NCBI GenBank assembly: GCA_964441595.1
Contig: CAYTXM010000011.1
Span: 1 to 17,429, forward strand
DNA from: DAOVIY01 sp964441595
Lineage (GTDB): Bacteria > Patescibacteriota > Minisyncoccia > UBA6257
DNA: 17,429 nucleotides
Direction of reading: 5' to 3'
Positions within the stretch are counted from its first letter, which is position 1, and each line of letters begins with the position of its first letter. Shown here one piece after another: positions 1-7,404 of the stretch. The position numbers were made by a program, and so were the translations under genes. The notes below the pieces were generated by a model, which worked only from the letters and a program-made list of their open reading frames with translations, ran no database searches and was not told the DNA's origin.

Positions 1-9
1 AATAATTTG

Positions 10-80
10 AGCGGGATACGAGAATCGAACTCGCGTCTCAACCTTGGGAAGGTTGCATATTGCCATTATACGAATCCCGC
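10..80 (-). tRNA. tRNA-Gly, anticodon CCC
   Basis: Read on the minus strand this folds into a complete cloverleaf. It has a perfect 7-bp acceptor stem (GCGGGAT with ATCCCGC), a 5-bp anticodon stem (CAACC with GGTTG) enclosing the loop TTCCCAA with anticodon CCC, a four-base variable loop and a 5-bp T stem around TTCGATT. The base after the acceptor stem is U, the usual discriminator of bacterial tRNA-Gly. The following bases are CAA, so the 3' CCA is not encoded and must be added by a nucleotidyltransferase. The 5' end lies only five bases after the stop codon of the division gene, so it is probably processed from that mRNA. It reads GGG glycine codons. Confidence 0.95.
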
Positions 81-85
81 AATAC

Positions 86-481
86 CTACTTCTTAAATTT
101 TGCTATTAAATTATACCAAATCTGAGAAATTTTAAAAAAGAATGAATCAAAAGGCTCTTCAGATAAAGAATCAGAAGAAGTGCTGTTTTGATGCTCTAAA
201 ATATTAGAAGAATCCTTAGTTGGTAAAACCATTATTACTTCTTCCCCACTTTTTTTAAATCCTAACATTAAACGCGCTGCCTGCTCAAATGCTTCTTCTT
301 GTTTTTCGTTTTCCAGTAATTGTTCCCTTTTTTCTTTCTCTTTTTCAATGTTACTTTTTGTTTGCTCTAAACTTTTTACTTCGTCAGTTAATAATCGATA
401 TCTATATAAATCATCCTTGATCCTTAATGCAAAGAAAAAGATAAAAGCTAAACTAATTATAATAAAGAATAATTTTTTCAT
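86..481 (-). CDS. Septum formation initiator family protein (DivIC/FtsB/FtsL-like)
   Basis: A 131-residue bitopic protein of the DivIC/FtsB type. It has a short cytoplasmic tip, one membrane segment at about residues 4-20, a charged coiled coil at about 28-70, and then the segment AARLMLGFKKSGEEV (68-82), which matches the conserved end of septum-initiator proteins. Family members act in the divisome with FtsL and FtsQ/DivIB to activate septal wall synthesis. The C-terminal 50 residues, serine-rich and ending in an aromatic stretch, are not recognisable. The ATG lies two bases after the lepA stop with no visible Shine-Dalgarno sequence, so translation is probably coupled to lepA. The stop is UAG, showing that amber is a normal stop here. 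Which family member it represents cannot be decided from sequence alone. Confidence 0.8.
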   Translation of the reverse strand: MKKLFFIIISLAFIFFFALRIKDDLYRYRLLTDEVKSLEQTKSNIEKEKEKREQLLENEKQEEAFEQAARLMLGFKKSGEEVIMVLPTKDSSNILEHQNSTSSDSLSEEPFDSFFFKISQIWYNLIAKFKK

Positions 482-483
482 AT

Positions 484-2271
484 TTAATCGGATTTAGAAA
501 AAATTTTAAGAAAAACCTCTGGAGGAATCTGAATATTTGCTTGATCTAACAATCTCTTTTTCCCTTTTTGTTGTTTTTTCAAAACCTTCATCTTTCTTGT
601 TATGTCACCTCCGTAAAGACCCGCCGTTACATCTTTTTTTAACGCAGACAAAGTTTCCCTTGCAATAATTCTTCCAAACGCTTTTACCTGAATAGAAACT
701 GGATAATTCTGACGCGGTAAGATTTTTTTCAATTTCAAGGCCAATTTTCTAGCTTCCCTTTCCGCTTTTTTCCCAAAGATTATTCTGGATAAACTTTCAA
801 ATGTTTTTCCTACTAAAATCACCTCTAATTTTTCTAATTGTGTTTTTTTATATTCGGATATTTCATAATTTAATGATGCGTACCCCGAGGAAACAGACTT
901 TAAATTATCATAAAAGTCTTTAATAACCTCCTCTAAAGGAATTTGACAAGTAATCAGCAGTCTATCTGAAAGACTTAGTGTATTTACATCCTGCCCACGA
1001 GAATCATTAACAAGCTTCAAAATTGCTGATAAATATTCCGTGGGCGTGATAATCTCCATTTTTACCCAAGGTTCTTCGCAATACAGAATTTCATCTGTAA
1101 GCGGCCATTTACTTGGATTTGTAATAATTTTTGGCGTTTTATCGCCTTTTACCAAAATTTTATACGGTACAGTAGGATGAGTAATTATTAAATCCAACCC
1201 ATATTCATCTTTAAGCCGTTCTTGGGTAATCTTTAGATGTAACATTCCTAAAAATCCAAGACGATAACCTCTCCCTAATATTTCCGAATTTTCTGGAACA
1301 AAATAGAGAGCAGAATCATTTAGTTTTAATTGAGATAAAGAATAACGAAAATTTTCAAAGTCGGAACCACCTTTAGCTAAATAAAAACCGGCAAATACCA
1401 TCGGCTTTGGCTCTTCATATCCTGGCAAAACTTCGATTGGCAGTTTCTTGGCCATTGTATCGCCCACTCTTACTAATCCAGGATTTTTTAATCCAGTGGC
1501 TATCCATCCTATTTCTCCGGATTTCAAACTTTCTTTTAATTTTAATTCTGGAGCAAAATAACCCAAATCTACAATATTACTTTTTGCCTTACTTGCGGTA
1601 AAGATAATTTTTTCACCTTTTTTAATTTCACCTTCTACAACGCGAACGTAAGCTACCACTCCTTTATAATAATCATAATGGGAATCAAAGATTAAGGCGC
1701 GAAAGGGTAATCTTTCATTAATAATTGGTTCGGGAACTTCAGCAATAACTTTTTTCAATAGTAAATCCACGTTTTGACCTGTTTTAGCAGAAACAAGAAC
1801 TATATCATCACTTGTTATATTTAATAAATCTGCCAGTTCTTTCTTCTTGTTCTCTAGATCATGAATATCTAAATCAATTTTATTAATAACGCCAATAATT
1901 TTCAGTTTTTGTTCTTTGGCTAACTGAAGATTAGAAAGAGTCTGTGCTTGAATTCCTTGAATACCGTCAACCAATAATATAGCTCCTTCTACAGCGGCCA
2001 AAGCGCGGGAAACTTCATAAGTAAAATCTACATGGCCAGGAGTATCAATGAGATTTAAAACAAAACCATCATAATTCATCTGAACAGGATGCATTTTAAT
2101 CGTAATCCCGTGCTCTTTCTCCAAAGCCATTCCATCTAAATATTGCGGCGTTAGCTTCTTTTGGGAAATAGTATTTGTTATTTCCAAAAATCTATCAGCT
2201 AAAGTTGATTTACCATGGTCTATATGTGCAATTATAACAAAATTTCTAATATTTTTACCTTCTTGTTCCAT
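484..2271 (-). CDS. lepA: Elongation factor 4 (LepA), ribosome-associated GTPase
   Basis: A 595-residue translational GTPase of normal LepA length. The G domain is complete: P-loop AHIDHGKST (15-23), switch I GITI (55-58), DTPGH (76-80) and NKID (130-133). It is followed by the EF-G-like domains and the C-terminal LepA-specific domain, recognisable from YGGDITRKMKVLKKQQKGKK near the end. LepA binds the 70S ribosome, can back-translocate tRNAs and helps translation or 30S biogenesis under stress. The ATG overlaps the end of murJ by 17 bases, so the two genes are translationally coupled. The usual RERGITIK motif reads KEHGITIK, a mild change. No separate promoter is visible; it belongs to the DUF4012-murJ-lepA-divIC transcript. 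Confidence 0.97.
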   Translation of the reverse strand: MEQEGKNIRNFVIIAHIDHGKSTLADRFLEITNTISQKKLTPQYLDGMALEKEHGITIKMHPVQMNYDGFVLNLIDTPGHVDFTYEVSRALAAVEGAILLVDGIQGIQAQTLSNLQLAKEQKLKIIGVINKIDLDIHDLENKKKELADLLNITSDDIVLVSAKTGQNVDLLLKKVIAEVPEPIINERLPFRALIFDSHYDYYKGVVAYVRVVEGEIKKGEKIIFTASKAKSNIVDLGYFAPELKLKESLKSGEIGWIATGLKNPGLVRVGDTMAKKLPIEVLPGYEEPKPMVFAGFYLAKGGSDFENFRYSLSQLKLNDSALYFVPENSEILGRGYRLGFLGMLHLKITQERLKDEYGLDLIITHPTVPYKILVKGDKTPKIITNPSKWPLTDEILYCEEPWVKMEIITPTEYLSAILKLVNDSRGQDVNTLSLSDRLLITCQIPLEEVIKDFYDNLKSVSSGYASLNYEISEYKKTQLEKLEVILVGKTFESLSRIIFGKKAEREARKLALKLKKILPRQNYPVSIQVKAFGRIIARETLSALKKDVTAGLYGGDITRKMKVLKKQQKGKKRLLDQANIQIPPEVFLKIFSKSD

Positions 2272-3850
2272 ATATTTTCTGAAAAATAACTGTTTTTAAT
2301 TCCTTTATTTCTTTAATATTAAACCAATCACAAAGGACTACAAACGCAACAAAAGAAATTACAAAAGCGACACAAGCACATAATCCTAAATTTACAACTT
2401 TATCTATTGGAAAAATTCCCTTAAGTAAGGCGAAGAATGAATAAGCTACTATTCCACTTGATATAGAAACAATGGTGATTTTTCCTAAAGAATAATAAAA
2501 CTTTTTCAATAAAGAAATAGGAATATCTGCTTTCAATAAAAAGAAAAGGATAAGAAAATAAAAGAAGTAAGTAATTGCCACTGCAATAGCTAAGCCAACT
2601 ACTTCATAAATTAATCCTAATTTATAACATAAAAATAAACCTATTGAATAAGAAATTACGCTGGCGATAAACGGCTTTAAAGCATCTCCTTTTGCAAAAA
2701 ACACTCTTAAAAGAAAAGCGTTAATTCCTTGAAAAATCATTCCAAATGAAAGTATAGAAAAAACCTGTATTGTTTTTACTGTAGAAGCCCAATCAAACTT
2801 CCCATAACCAAATAAAAGACGGACGATTGGTTCGCGGAAAACAAAAAACCAAATAGCTATTGGAATGAGAAAAAAGAATATTTGCAGAAGAGTATCAAAA
2901 GAGGTTTTAATAAAATCTTTATGCTTTTTCTCAGCGTTTAATTTTGATAAACTTGGGAAAGCAGCAATAGCAAAAGATAAAGCAAAAACTGTTTGAGGTA
3001 AGTTTTGGATTCCATTAGCCAAATTAAATACAGCAATACTTCCTTCTTTTAACATACTAGCTATAGCGGTAATACCTAAAAGAAAAACTTGATAAGCAAT
3101 AATTCCCAAAGAACGAGGCACCATCATTAAAACTACTTTTTTTAAACCACTATTGAGCTCTCTAAAAATAGAGAAGTTAAAAGTGAATTTATAGCCTGTT
3201 CCAAAAAGAGCTGGGATTTGAACTAAAATATGAAGTAAAGCTCCTAAAACCACTCCCCAAGCCAATCCCTTTAAACCCATTAATGGAACAAAGAAAAGAA
3301 TACCGATTATTATCCCTAAATTATAAGCCACAGGCGCTAATGCGCTAGCTAAAAATAATTTGAATATCTTTAAAATGCTTGCAACAACAGATGAAACACC
3401 CATTAAAATAGGTTGAATCATCATAATTCTTGTCAAAATAACAGCCGTTTCTAATTGCTCAGGACTAAAACCTATTAAAAGACGGGACAGAAGAGGTTTT
3501 GTAAATATCGCTACTAATAGAGCTAATGCCCCAACAAAAGAACCAATAATTAAAATAATGGCATTAGAAAATTGCCAAGCTTCTTTTTTATCTTTTACCC
3601 AATATTGACTAAAAACAGGAATAAAAGCGGCAGAAATAGCGCCCATAATAAAAATATTATAAATCATATCAGGCAAACGAAAAGAAGCGTAATAAATGTC
3701 TAAATTTCCAAAAGCGCCAAAACGACTAGCTAAAAGCATGTTTCTTAGAATGCCTAAAAATCCACCAAGTATTGCGAAGCTACTCGTTAACATTGCGGCG
3801 CCAAAAATCGTTTCAGATTTATGATTTAATATTTTTCTAAAGCTAACCAT
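2255..3850 (-). CDS. murJ: Lipid II flippase MurJ (MviN family)
   Basis: A 531-residue polytopic protein with about 14 hydrophobic segments. The N-terminal pattern of the MATE-like MurJ/MviN family is clear (AAMLTSSFAILGGFLGILRN, ASRFGAFGNLDIYYASFRLPD, ISAAFIPVFSQYW). MurJ moves undecaprenyl-linked peptidoglycan precursor (lipid II) across the cytoplasmic membrane, so the cell should build a peptidoglycan wall. The ATG lies 11 bases after the DUF4012 stop with no clear Shine-Dalgarno sequence, and the 3' end overlaps lepA by 17 bases. Its position between an envelope protein and a divisome protein agrees with this role. The alternative within the superfamily is an O-antigen or teichoic acid flippase, but the N-terminal signature favours MurJ. 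Confidence 0.95.
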   Translation of the reverse strand: MVSFRKILNHKSETIFGAAMLTSSFAILGGFLGILRNMLLASRFGAFGNLDIYYASFRLPDMIYNIFIMGAISAAFIPVFSQYWVKDKKEAWQFSNAIILIIGSFVGALALLVAIFTKPLLSRLLIGFSPEQLETAVILTRIMMIQPILMGVSSVVASILKIFKLFLASALAPVAYNLGIIIGILFFVPLMGLKGLAWGVVLGALLHILVQIPALFGTGYKFTFNFSIFRELNSGLKKVVLMMVPRSLGIIAYQVFLLGITAIASMLKEGSIAVFNLANGIQNLPQTVFALSFAIAAFPSLSKLNAEKKHKDFIKTSFDTLLQIFFFLIPIAIWFFVFREPIVRLLFGYGKFDWASTVKTIQVFSILSFGMIFQGINAFLLRVFFAKGDALKPFIASVISYSIGLFLCYKLGLIYEVVGLAIAVAITYFFYFLILFFLLKADIPISLLKKFYYSLGKITIVSISSGIVAYSFFALLKGIFPIDKVVNLGLCACVAFVISFVAFVVLCDWFNIKEIKELKTVIFQKIYGTRR

Positions 3851-3861
3851 CTTAAATTTAA

Positions 3862-5553
3862 TTATTGTTCTCTTTTAAGATTAAGTATCATATCGCTTTC
3901 CATTGGAATTAATTCGTTAAAAGGAAAAAGCGTAGAGACAATTTTTACATCATTAGGCGTAATAAATTCATAAGAAAATTTTACATTCTGCCCGCTTTGT
4001 TTTTGAACTTTTAATTCCCACGATGAAAAATTAGCCCAATCAAAAGGTAATTTATAAATTAGCTTAAAGGGTTTTAATGATAATTTTACCCAAGTACCAA
4101 CTACGGTTTTTCCTCCTTCTTCATAAATTTCAATTCCGAGATTATCGTTTTTTATTTTTGTTTTTCCCATTAAAAACAAATCCTCGTCTTCTTTATATCC
4201 TAATTTCTTATAATATGATAAAGTATTTTTATTTTTCTTTAAATAACAATTTTCCGCTTTCTTTATTATTATTCCTTTAGGAAGATAAATTTTTAGATAA
4301 GTTTCTTGAGATCTGTCTACGGAAGTATAAGAAGGAGCATTAATTGTTAATGTATTTATAATTTGACCATCTGAAATAAATTCTGTTTTTAATTTTATTT
4401 CTTTATTTCTTGTATCTTCAGAAAAATCCTGATGAAGAAGATTAAAAACAACTCCCAGATAATCATCCTTACTTTCTTCTATTCTTCCTGTCCAGTTTAA
4501 AGAATCAAAAAAATACTCCAATTTGTCGTCAATAACATAAAGTTGGATATCTTTTTTTATAAAACCATTTAATAAAACACTTGGAATCTGTGCAAGAACT
4601 TGAGGAGAACTCTTTCTTAACTTTGTTTGGAAGGATTGAAAAAATATTGGAAAAAACTCTGATTCTTCACGCATAGGGGCGGGTTTAGCCATTTCTTGAA
4701 TCTGGTTTCTAAAAAAAGAGCGAAAATTATTTTGATCGATCATTGAATCATAATTATCAACTCTTATTGGACCAATGATTTCGAAAAAATCGTTTAAAAC
4801 AGAAGAATTGACAAGAATCACCCCATCCAATAAAGGCTTATTTCCTGTATTTGAATAAAAATTTAATATTTTTTGTCCACTGGAAGGATAATCAAAAAAC
4901 CAGTTGCTATCATGAAAAAACCATTTATCGCTAATAGATTGCAAAGGATCAGGCGGGATAATCTTTTCTAAAAAGATTTCCTCCAAAGCAAAAATATTAT
5001 TTCCTGAAAATTCTATTTTCCCTTCATCAAAAGACAAAATCGCATAAGCCCCAACAAAACCGCCTGTAGGCCTTGGTATTGTTGTTTCTTGAAACAAAAC
5101 AAGATAATTTTTCGGTTTATCATTTCCAAAAAACAAAAGCCAATTTTCCAAATAATGTTTTTTATCTTTGATATAATCTATATTATATTTATCCAAATAA
5201 TCTAAATCTCTATAGGTTTCTTTCAGAAGAGACAATGAATTTTTATCTTGTTGAAGCATTGAAGTAAGTAAAAATCCATTACTTATTTCTTTTAAATTAT
5301 TGTCTATTCTTTTTAAGCATTGCCTTAATTCAATTCCCTGTCCAATTATAGGCAAAAAAGAAAAGTTTTCATTAAAAACTACGTTATTATCAATTAAATC
5401 AACTGCTTTTTCTAGATTATTTTCTTTTACAAAACCAACAATTTCTTTGTTAGTATTGTTATATTTGACTATTTTCTGCCCAGCAAAAAAAATTAAACCT
5501 ATAAGTGATAAGCTTAATATAAAAACAAACAGAACTTTTTTATTTTTTATCAT
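3862..5553 (-). CDS. DUF4012 domain membrane-anchored protein
   Basis: A 563-residue protein with one N-terminal membrane anchor (about residues 7-25) and a large, probably extracytoplasmic domain. The segments NYLVLFQETTIPRPTGGFVG (149-168) and WFFHDSNWFFDYPSSG (211-226) match my recollection of the DUF4012 core, a family frequent in Patescibacteria and also found in Actinobacteria and Chloroflexi. Its biochemical function is not established. Location upstream of murJ suggests a role in envelope or surface polymer assembly; this is inference from context. The ATG is supported by AGGA seven bases upstream, one of the few Shine-Dalgarno-like sites in the window. A putative promoter 16-44 bases upstream overlaps the rnpB promoter. 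It is the first gene of a four-gene unit ending at the tRNA. Confidence 0.85.
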   Translation of the reverse strand: MIKNKKVLFVFILSLSLIGLIFFAGQKIVKYNNTNKEIVGFVKENNLEKAVDLIDNNVVFNENFSFLPIIGQGIELRQCLKRIDNNLKEISNGFLLTSMLQQDKNSLSLLKETYRDLDYLDKYNIDYIKDKKHYLENWLLFFGNDKPKNYLVLFQETTIPRPTGGFVGAYAILSFDEGKIEFSGNNIFALEEIFLEKIIPPDPLQSISDKWFFHDSNWFFDYPSSGQKILNFYSNTGNKPLLDGVILVNSSVLNDFFEIIGPIRVDNYDSMIDQNNFRSFFRNQIQEMAKPAPMREESEFFPIFFQSFQTKLRKSSPQVLAQIPSVLLNGFIKKDIQLYVIDDKLEYFFDSLNWTGRIEESKDDYLGVVFNLLHQDFSEDTRNKEIKLKTEFISDGQIINTLTINAPSYTSVDRSQETYLKIYLPKGIIIKKAENCYLKKNKNTLSYYKKLGYKEDEDLFLMGKTKIKNDNLGIEIYEEGGKTVVGTWVKLSLKPFKLIYKLPFDWANFSSWELKVQKQSGQNVKFSYEFITPNDVKIVSTLFPFNELIPMESDMILNLKREQ

Positions 5554-5568
5554 TATTCCTGTTTTTTA

Positions 5569-5597
5569 ATCTTACTATAAATCCTTGAATTAATCAA
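5569..5597 (-). promoter_or_regulatory. Putative promoter of the DUF4012-murJ-lepA-divIC unit
   Basis: On the minus strand TTGATT (5597-5592) and TAAGAT (5574-5569) are separated by 17 bases. This gives a sigma70-like promoter whose transcript would start near 5562 and carry the AGGA ribosome site in a leader of about 10 bases. A second possible -10, TATAGT (5579-5574), lies close by. The -35 box lies against the -35 box of rnpB on the other strand. Confidence 0.5.
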
Positions 5598-5612
5598 AAA
5601 AAGGTGTATAAT
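5585..5612 (+). promoter_or_regulatory. rnpB promoter
   Basis: TTGAAT (5585-5590) and a perfect TATAAT (5607-5612) are separated by 16 bases. The expected start point seven to eight bases downstream coincides with the first paired base of RNase P helix P1 (5620). This is the best sigma70-type promoter in the window and fits a constitutive structural RNA. Confidence 0.85.
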
Positions 5613-5619
5613 AATTCTC

Positions 5620-6026
5620 GATTGAACTGGATAGTCGCCCTTCCATAGCTTTAGCGACGGAGGGGAGGAAAGTCCGAACACCACCAATTTTGCCTAAAAC
5701 AAAGTTGGTAAAAGGTAATAGCTAACAGCTATCGTTCCAGTTTTTGCCTCTTAGCGGTAACGCTAATGACGGATTTACAACTGGAATAGAGGTGCGAACA
5801 GAGACGTTTTGAACTGAAAGGTTCAAAACACCCTAATTATTTTTTAATTAGGGTGAGTCTTGAAAGTAATTTCAAGAATGAAACGGCTAAATCCTTACTG
5901 GGTGCAAAGCTCGTGTTCTGACATTTGTCAGAAAGTGGCCGCTTGACCCTGAGAGTAATTTCAGGGCTAGATAAATGACTATCGTCCTGTTTAACAGGAT
6001 ACAGAATTCGGCTTATAGGTTTGATC
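5620..6026 (+). ncRNA. rnpB: RNase P RNA, bacterial class A
   Basis: The catalytic RNA of RNase P, which removes 5' leaders from pre-tRNAs. The universal core is present: GAGGAAAGTCC (5665-5675) and ACAGAATTCGGCTTAT (6001-6016), which form P4. P1 pairs GATTGAACT (5620-5628) with 6018-6026, and P2 pairs ATAGTC (5631-5636) with GACTAT (5977-5982). Further hairpins include three with GUAA tetraloops. Two of them, at about 5861-5879 and 5947-5966, are the likely P14/P18-type helices whose loops dock in P8. The hairpin 5916-5933 is the P16/P17 position, and a small extra hairpin TCCTGTTTAACAGGA sits before the 3' core, like P19. At about 407 nt it is a normal class A length. The L15 loop appears to lack the GGU that contacts tRNA CCA ends. 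The 3' end is inferred from P1. Confidence 0.96.
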
Positions 6027-6033
6027 AATAAAT

Positions 6034-6066
6034 AAAATTCGTCCCGTTTAGCGAGACGAATTTTTT
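6034..6066. terminator. Bidirectional intrinsic terminator between rnpB and the RNase HI gene
   Basis: The arms AAAATTCGTC (6034-6043) and GACGAATTTT (6055-6064) form a 10-bp stem, extended by two inner GC pairs. On the plus strand it runs into six T residues for rnpB. On the minus strand the AAAA/AATAAA side supplies a T-rich tail for the converging operon that ends with the RNase HI-like gene. Confidence 0.85.
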
Positions 6067-6073
6067 ATAATTT

Positions 6074-6508
6074 TTACAAACTTAATGTATTTTGATTTTT
6101 CTTATCAAGAACTTGATTAACTAAATAATCAGCCCTTTTATTTTCTTCTCTTGGTATATGATTAAATTTTAAATATGGAAAATTAAATTTTAAATTCCAT
6201 ATTTCCATAAAAAATGACTGAAGTTCTTTTTCCAAAATTTTATATTTTCCATTTAATTGATTAACTATTAATAACGAATCAATATTAACAATCACCTCAG
6301 TATTCTTAAGCTTTGATTTTCCTAATAGATGCTTGGCTTTTTTTAATGCAAAAATTACCGCTTTATATTCAGCAACATTATTGGTTGTTTCGCCTATATA
6401 TTCAGCGTATTCCTTATCACCAATTACAACTCCGATACCTGCTGGTCCGGGATTATTCCTCGCTCCTCCATCAGTATAAACTTCTAATTTGTTTATCTTT
6501 TCTTTCAT
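6074..6508 (-). CDS. Ribonuclease HI family protein
   Basis: A 144-residue RNase H fold protein. The four catalytic carboxylates are in place: D13 in YTDGGARNNPG, E47 in NNVAEYKA, D77 in VNIDSLL and D127 in ENKRADYL. RNase HI cuts the RNA strand of RNA-DNA hybrids, for example R-loops and replication primers. The sequence resembles the short RNase HI/reverse-transcriptase-like form without the basic protrusion of E. coli RnhA, so I give no symbol. It is last in a six-gene minus-strand unit, 25 bases after the DHH phosphoesterase stop, and is followed by the shared terminator. No Shine-Dalgarno sequence is seen before the ATG. Confidence 0.9.
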   Translation of the reverse strand: MKEKINKLEVYTDGGARNNPGPAGIGVVIGDKEYAEYIGETTNNVAEYKAVIFALKKAKHLLGKSKLKNTEVIVNIDSLLIVNQLNGKYKILEKELQSFFMEIWNLKFNFPYLKFNHIPREENKRADYLVNQVLDKKNQNTLSL

Positions 6509-6533
6509 AAAAAATTAAATTTTATTAAAATAA

Positions 6534-7370
6534 TTATTTCTCCCACGGAAAAGAATCTTTTGCCTTAATAGCAAATCCTGCTGCGCACTTGTGTCCTCCG
6601 CCTCCATATTTTTCCGCTATTTTTGAAACATCTACCTTCCCATTAGAGCGTAAGGATATTCTTTTTAAATCCCCTGCCTCAAACCATATTATTGCCATTG
6701 GTGGCAATTGCTTTATTAAAGCATCCCCTATCTCAGAAATTAACACAGAAGAATTAGCCACTAAGGTTTTTGTTTTTCCCATTTTAACCTTTTTTGCTTT
6801 TTGCACAATCTCTTTTATCATCTCATCTTCATGTTTAACAATTTCCTTTCCTGTTAGTATATATTTCCTTCTTTTTCTGCTATCCTCAATATCATAAGCC
6901 AATTTATTCCATTCTTTAGGATCAAAATCTGACGAATTAATAGATGCTACAATTTCACGGCTGGATCGCTTTTTAAAATTCCATAAATCCATATCCTCTA
7001 TATAAAGTAGCATTTTCGGAATTTTCTTTTCTGGAAAAAAATATTTCCAAGTTAACACCGCGGCACAATGTCTCATATTAAGCCTAATAATAAATGAGCC
7101 AGGAGATGCCAAATCTAAGTTTCTTTTTGCACTTAAATGATGATCTATAATAACAATTTCACAACCACTTTTTTTTAATTTTTCTAAAACTTTTCTATTG
7201 GGACATACATCTAAAAAATATATTTTCTTTCCTTTAAGACTGTAATCAAAAGGAGACTGATAATTTAGCGCTATATATTCAGCTTTGTTTTTGAACTTTT
7301 TCCAAGCTACCCAAGCGCAAGCAAGCCCATCTCGACAATTTTTATGATAAAAAACAATAATATCCAACAT
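6534..7370 (-). CDS. DHH/DHHA1 family phosphoesterase
   Basis: A 278-residue two-domain phosphoesterase. The N-terminal DHH domain shows HKNCRDG (9-15), LDVCP with D54, the name motif DHH (76-78) and DMD (126-128). The C-terminal DHHA1 domain carries GGGGHKCAAG (256-265). These residues bind two metal ions in nanoRNase, pAp phosphatase and RecJ relatives. Motif I has a single aspartate (CRDG), unlike the DxDG of NrnA and RecJ; I recall this as typical of the COG2404-type branch, whose substrate is uncertain. A role in hydrolysing short RNA or nucleotide phosphodiesters is inference. The ATG lies 18 bases after the pgk stop, inside an AT-rich stretch with heptamer repeats and no Shine-Dalgarno sequence. 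Confidence 0.85.
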   Translation of the reverse strand: MLDIIVFYHKNCRDGLACAWVAWKKFKNKAEYIALNYQSPFDYSLKGKKIYFLDVCPNRKVLEKLKKSGCEIVIIDHHLSAKRNLDLASPGSFIIRLNMRHCAAVLTWKYFFPEKKIPKMLLYIEDMDLWNFKKRSSREIVASINSSDFDPKEWNKLAYDIEDSRKRRKYILTGKEIVKHEDEMIKEIVQKAKKVKMGKTKTLVANSSVLISEIGDALIKQLPPMAIIWFEAGDLKRISLRSNGKVDVSKIAEKYGGGGHKCAAGFAIKAKDSFPWEK

Positions 7371-7376
7371 TATAAC

Positions 7377-7404
7377 AATTTTTAATTCTTAATTCTTAAT
7401 TTTT
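7377..7404. repeat. Heptanucleotide tandem repeat at the pgk stop codon
   Basis: Four consecutive 7-base units, read on the minus strand as AAAAATT, AAGAATT, AAGAATT and AAAAATT. The array supplies the last codons of pgk (K-I-K-N) and its UAA stop and extends to within seven bases of the next start codon. The two central units are identical and the flanking ones differ by one base. Confidence 0.75.

Noticed and set aside
5837..6028. Minus-strand reading frame of 63 codons over the rnpB region
   Set aside because: It is antisense to the conserved 3' half of RNase P RNA, and its codons follow the RNA helices.
7369..7374. TATAAT on the minus strand at the start of the DHH gene
   Set aside because: The box overlaps the ATG itself, so a transcript from it would start inside the gene. 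The preceding heptamer repeats are so AT-rich that chance is likely.
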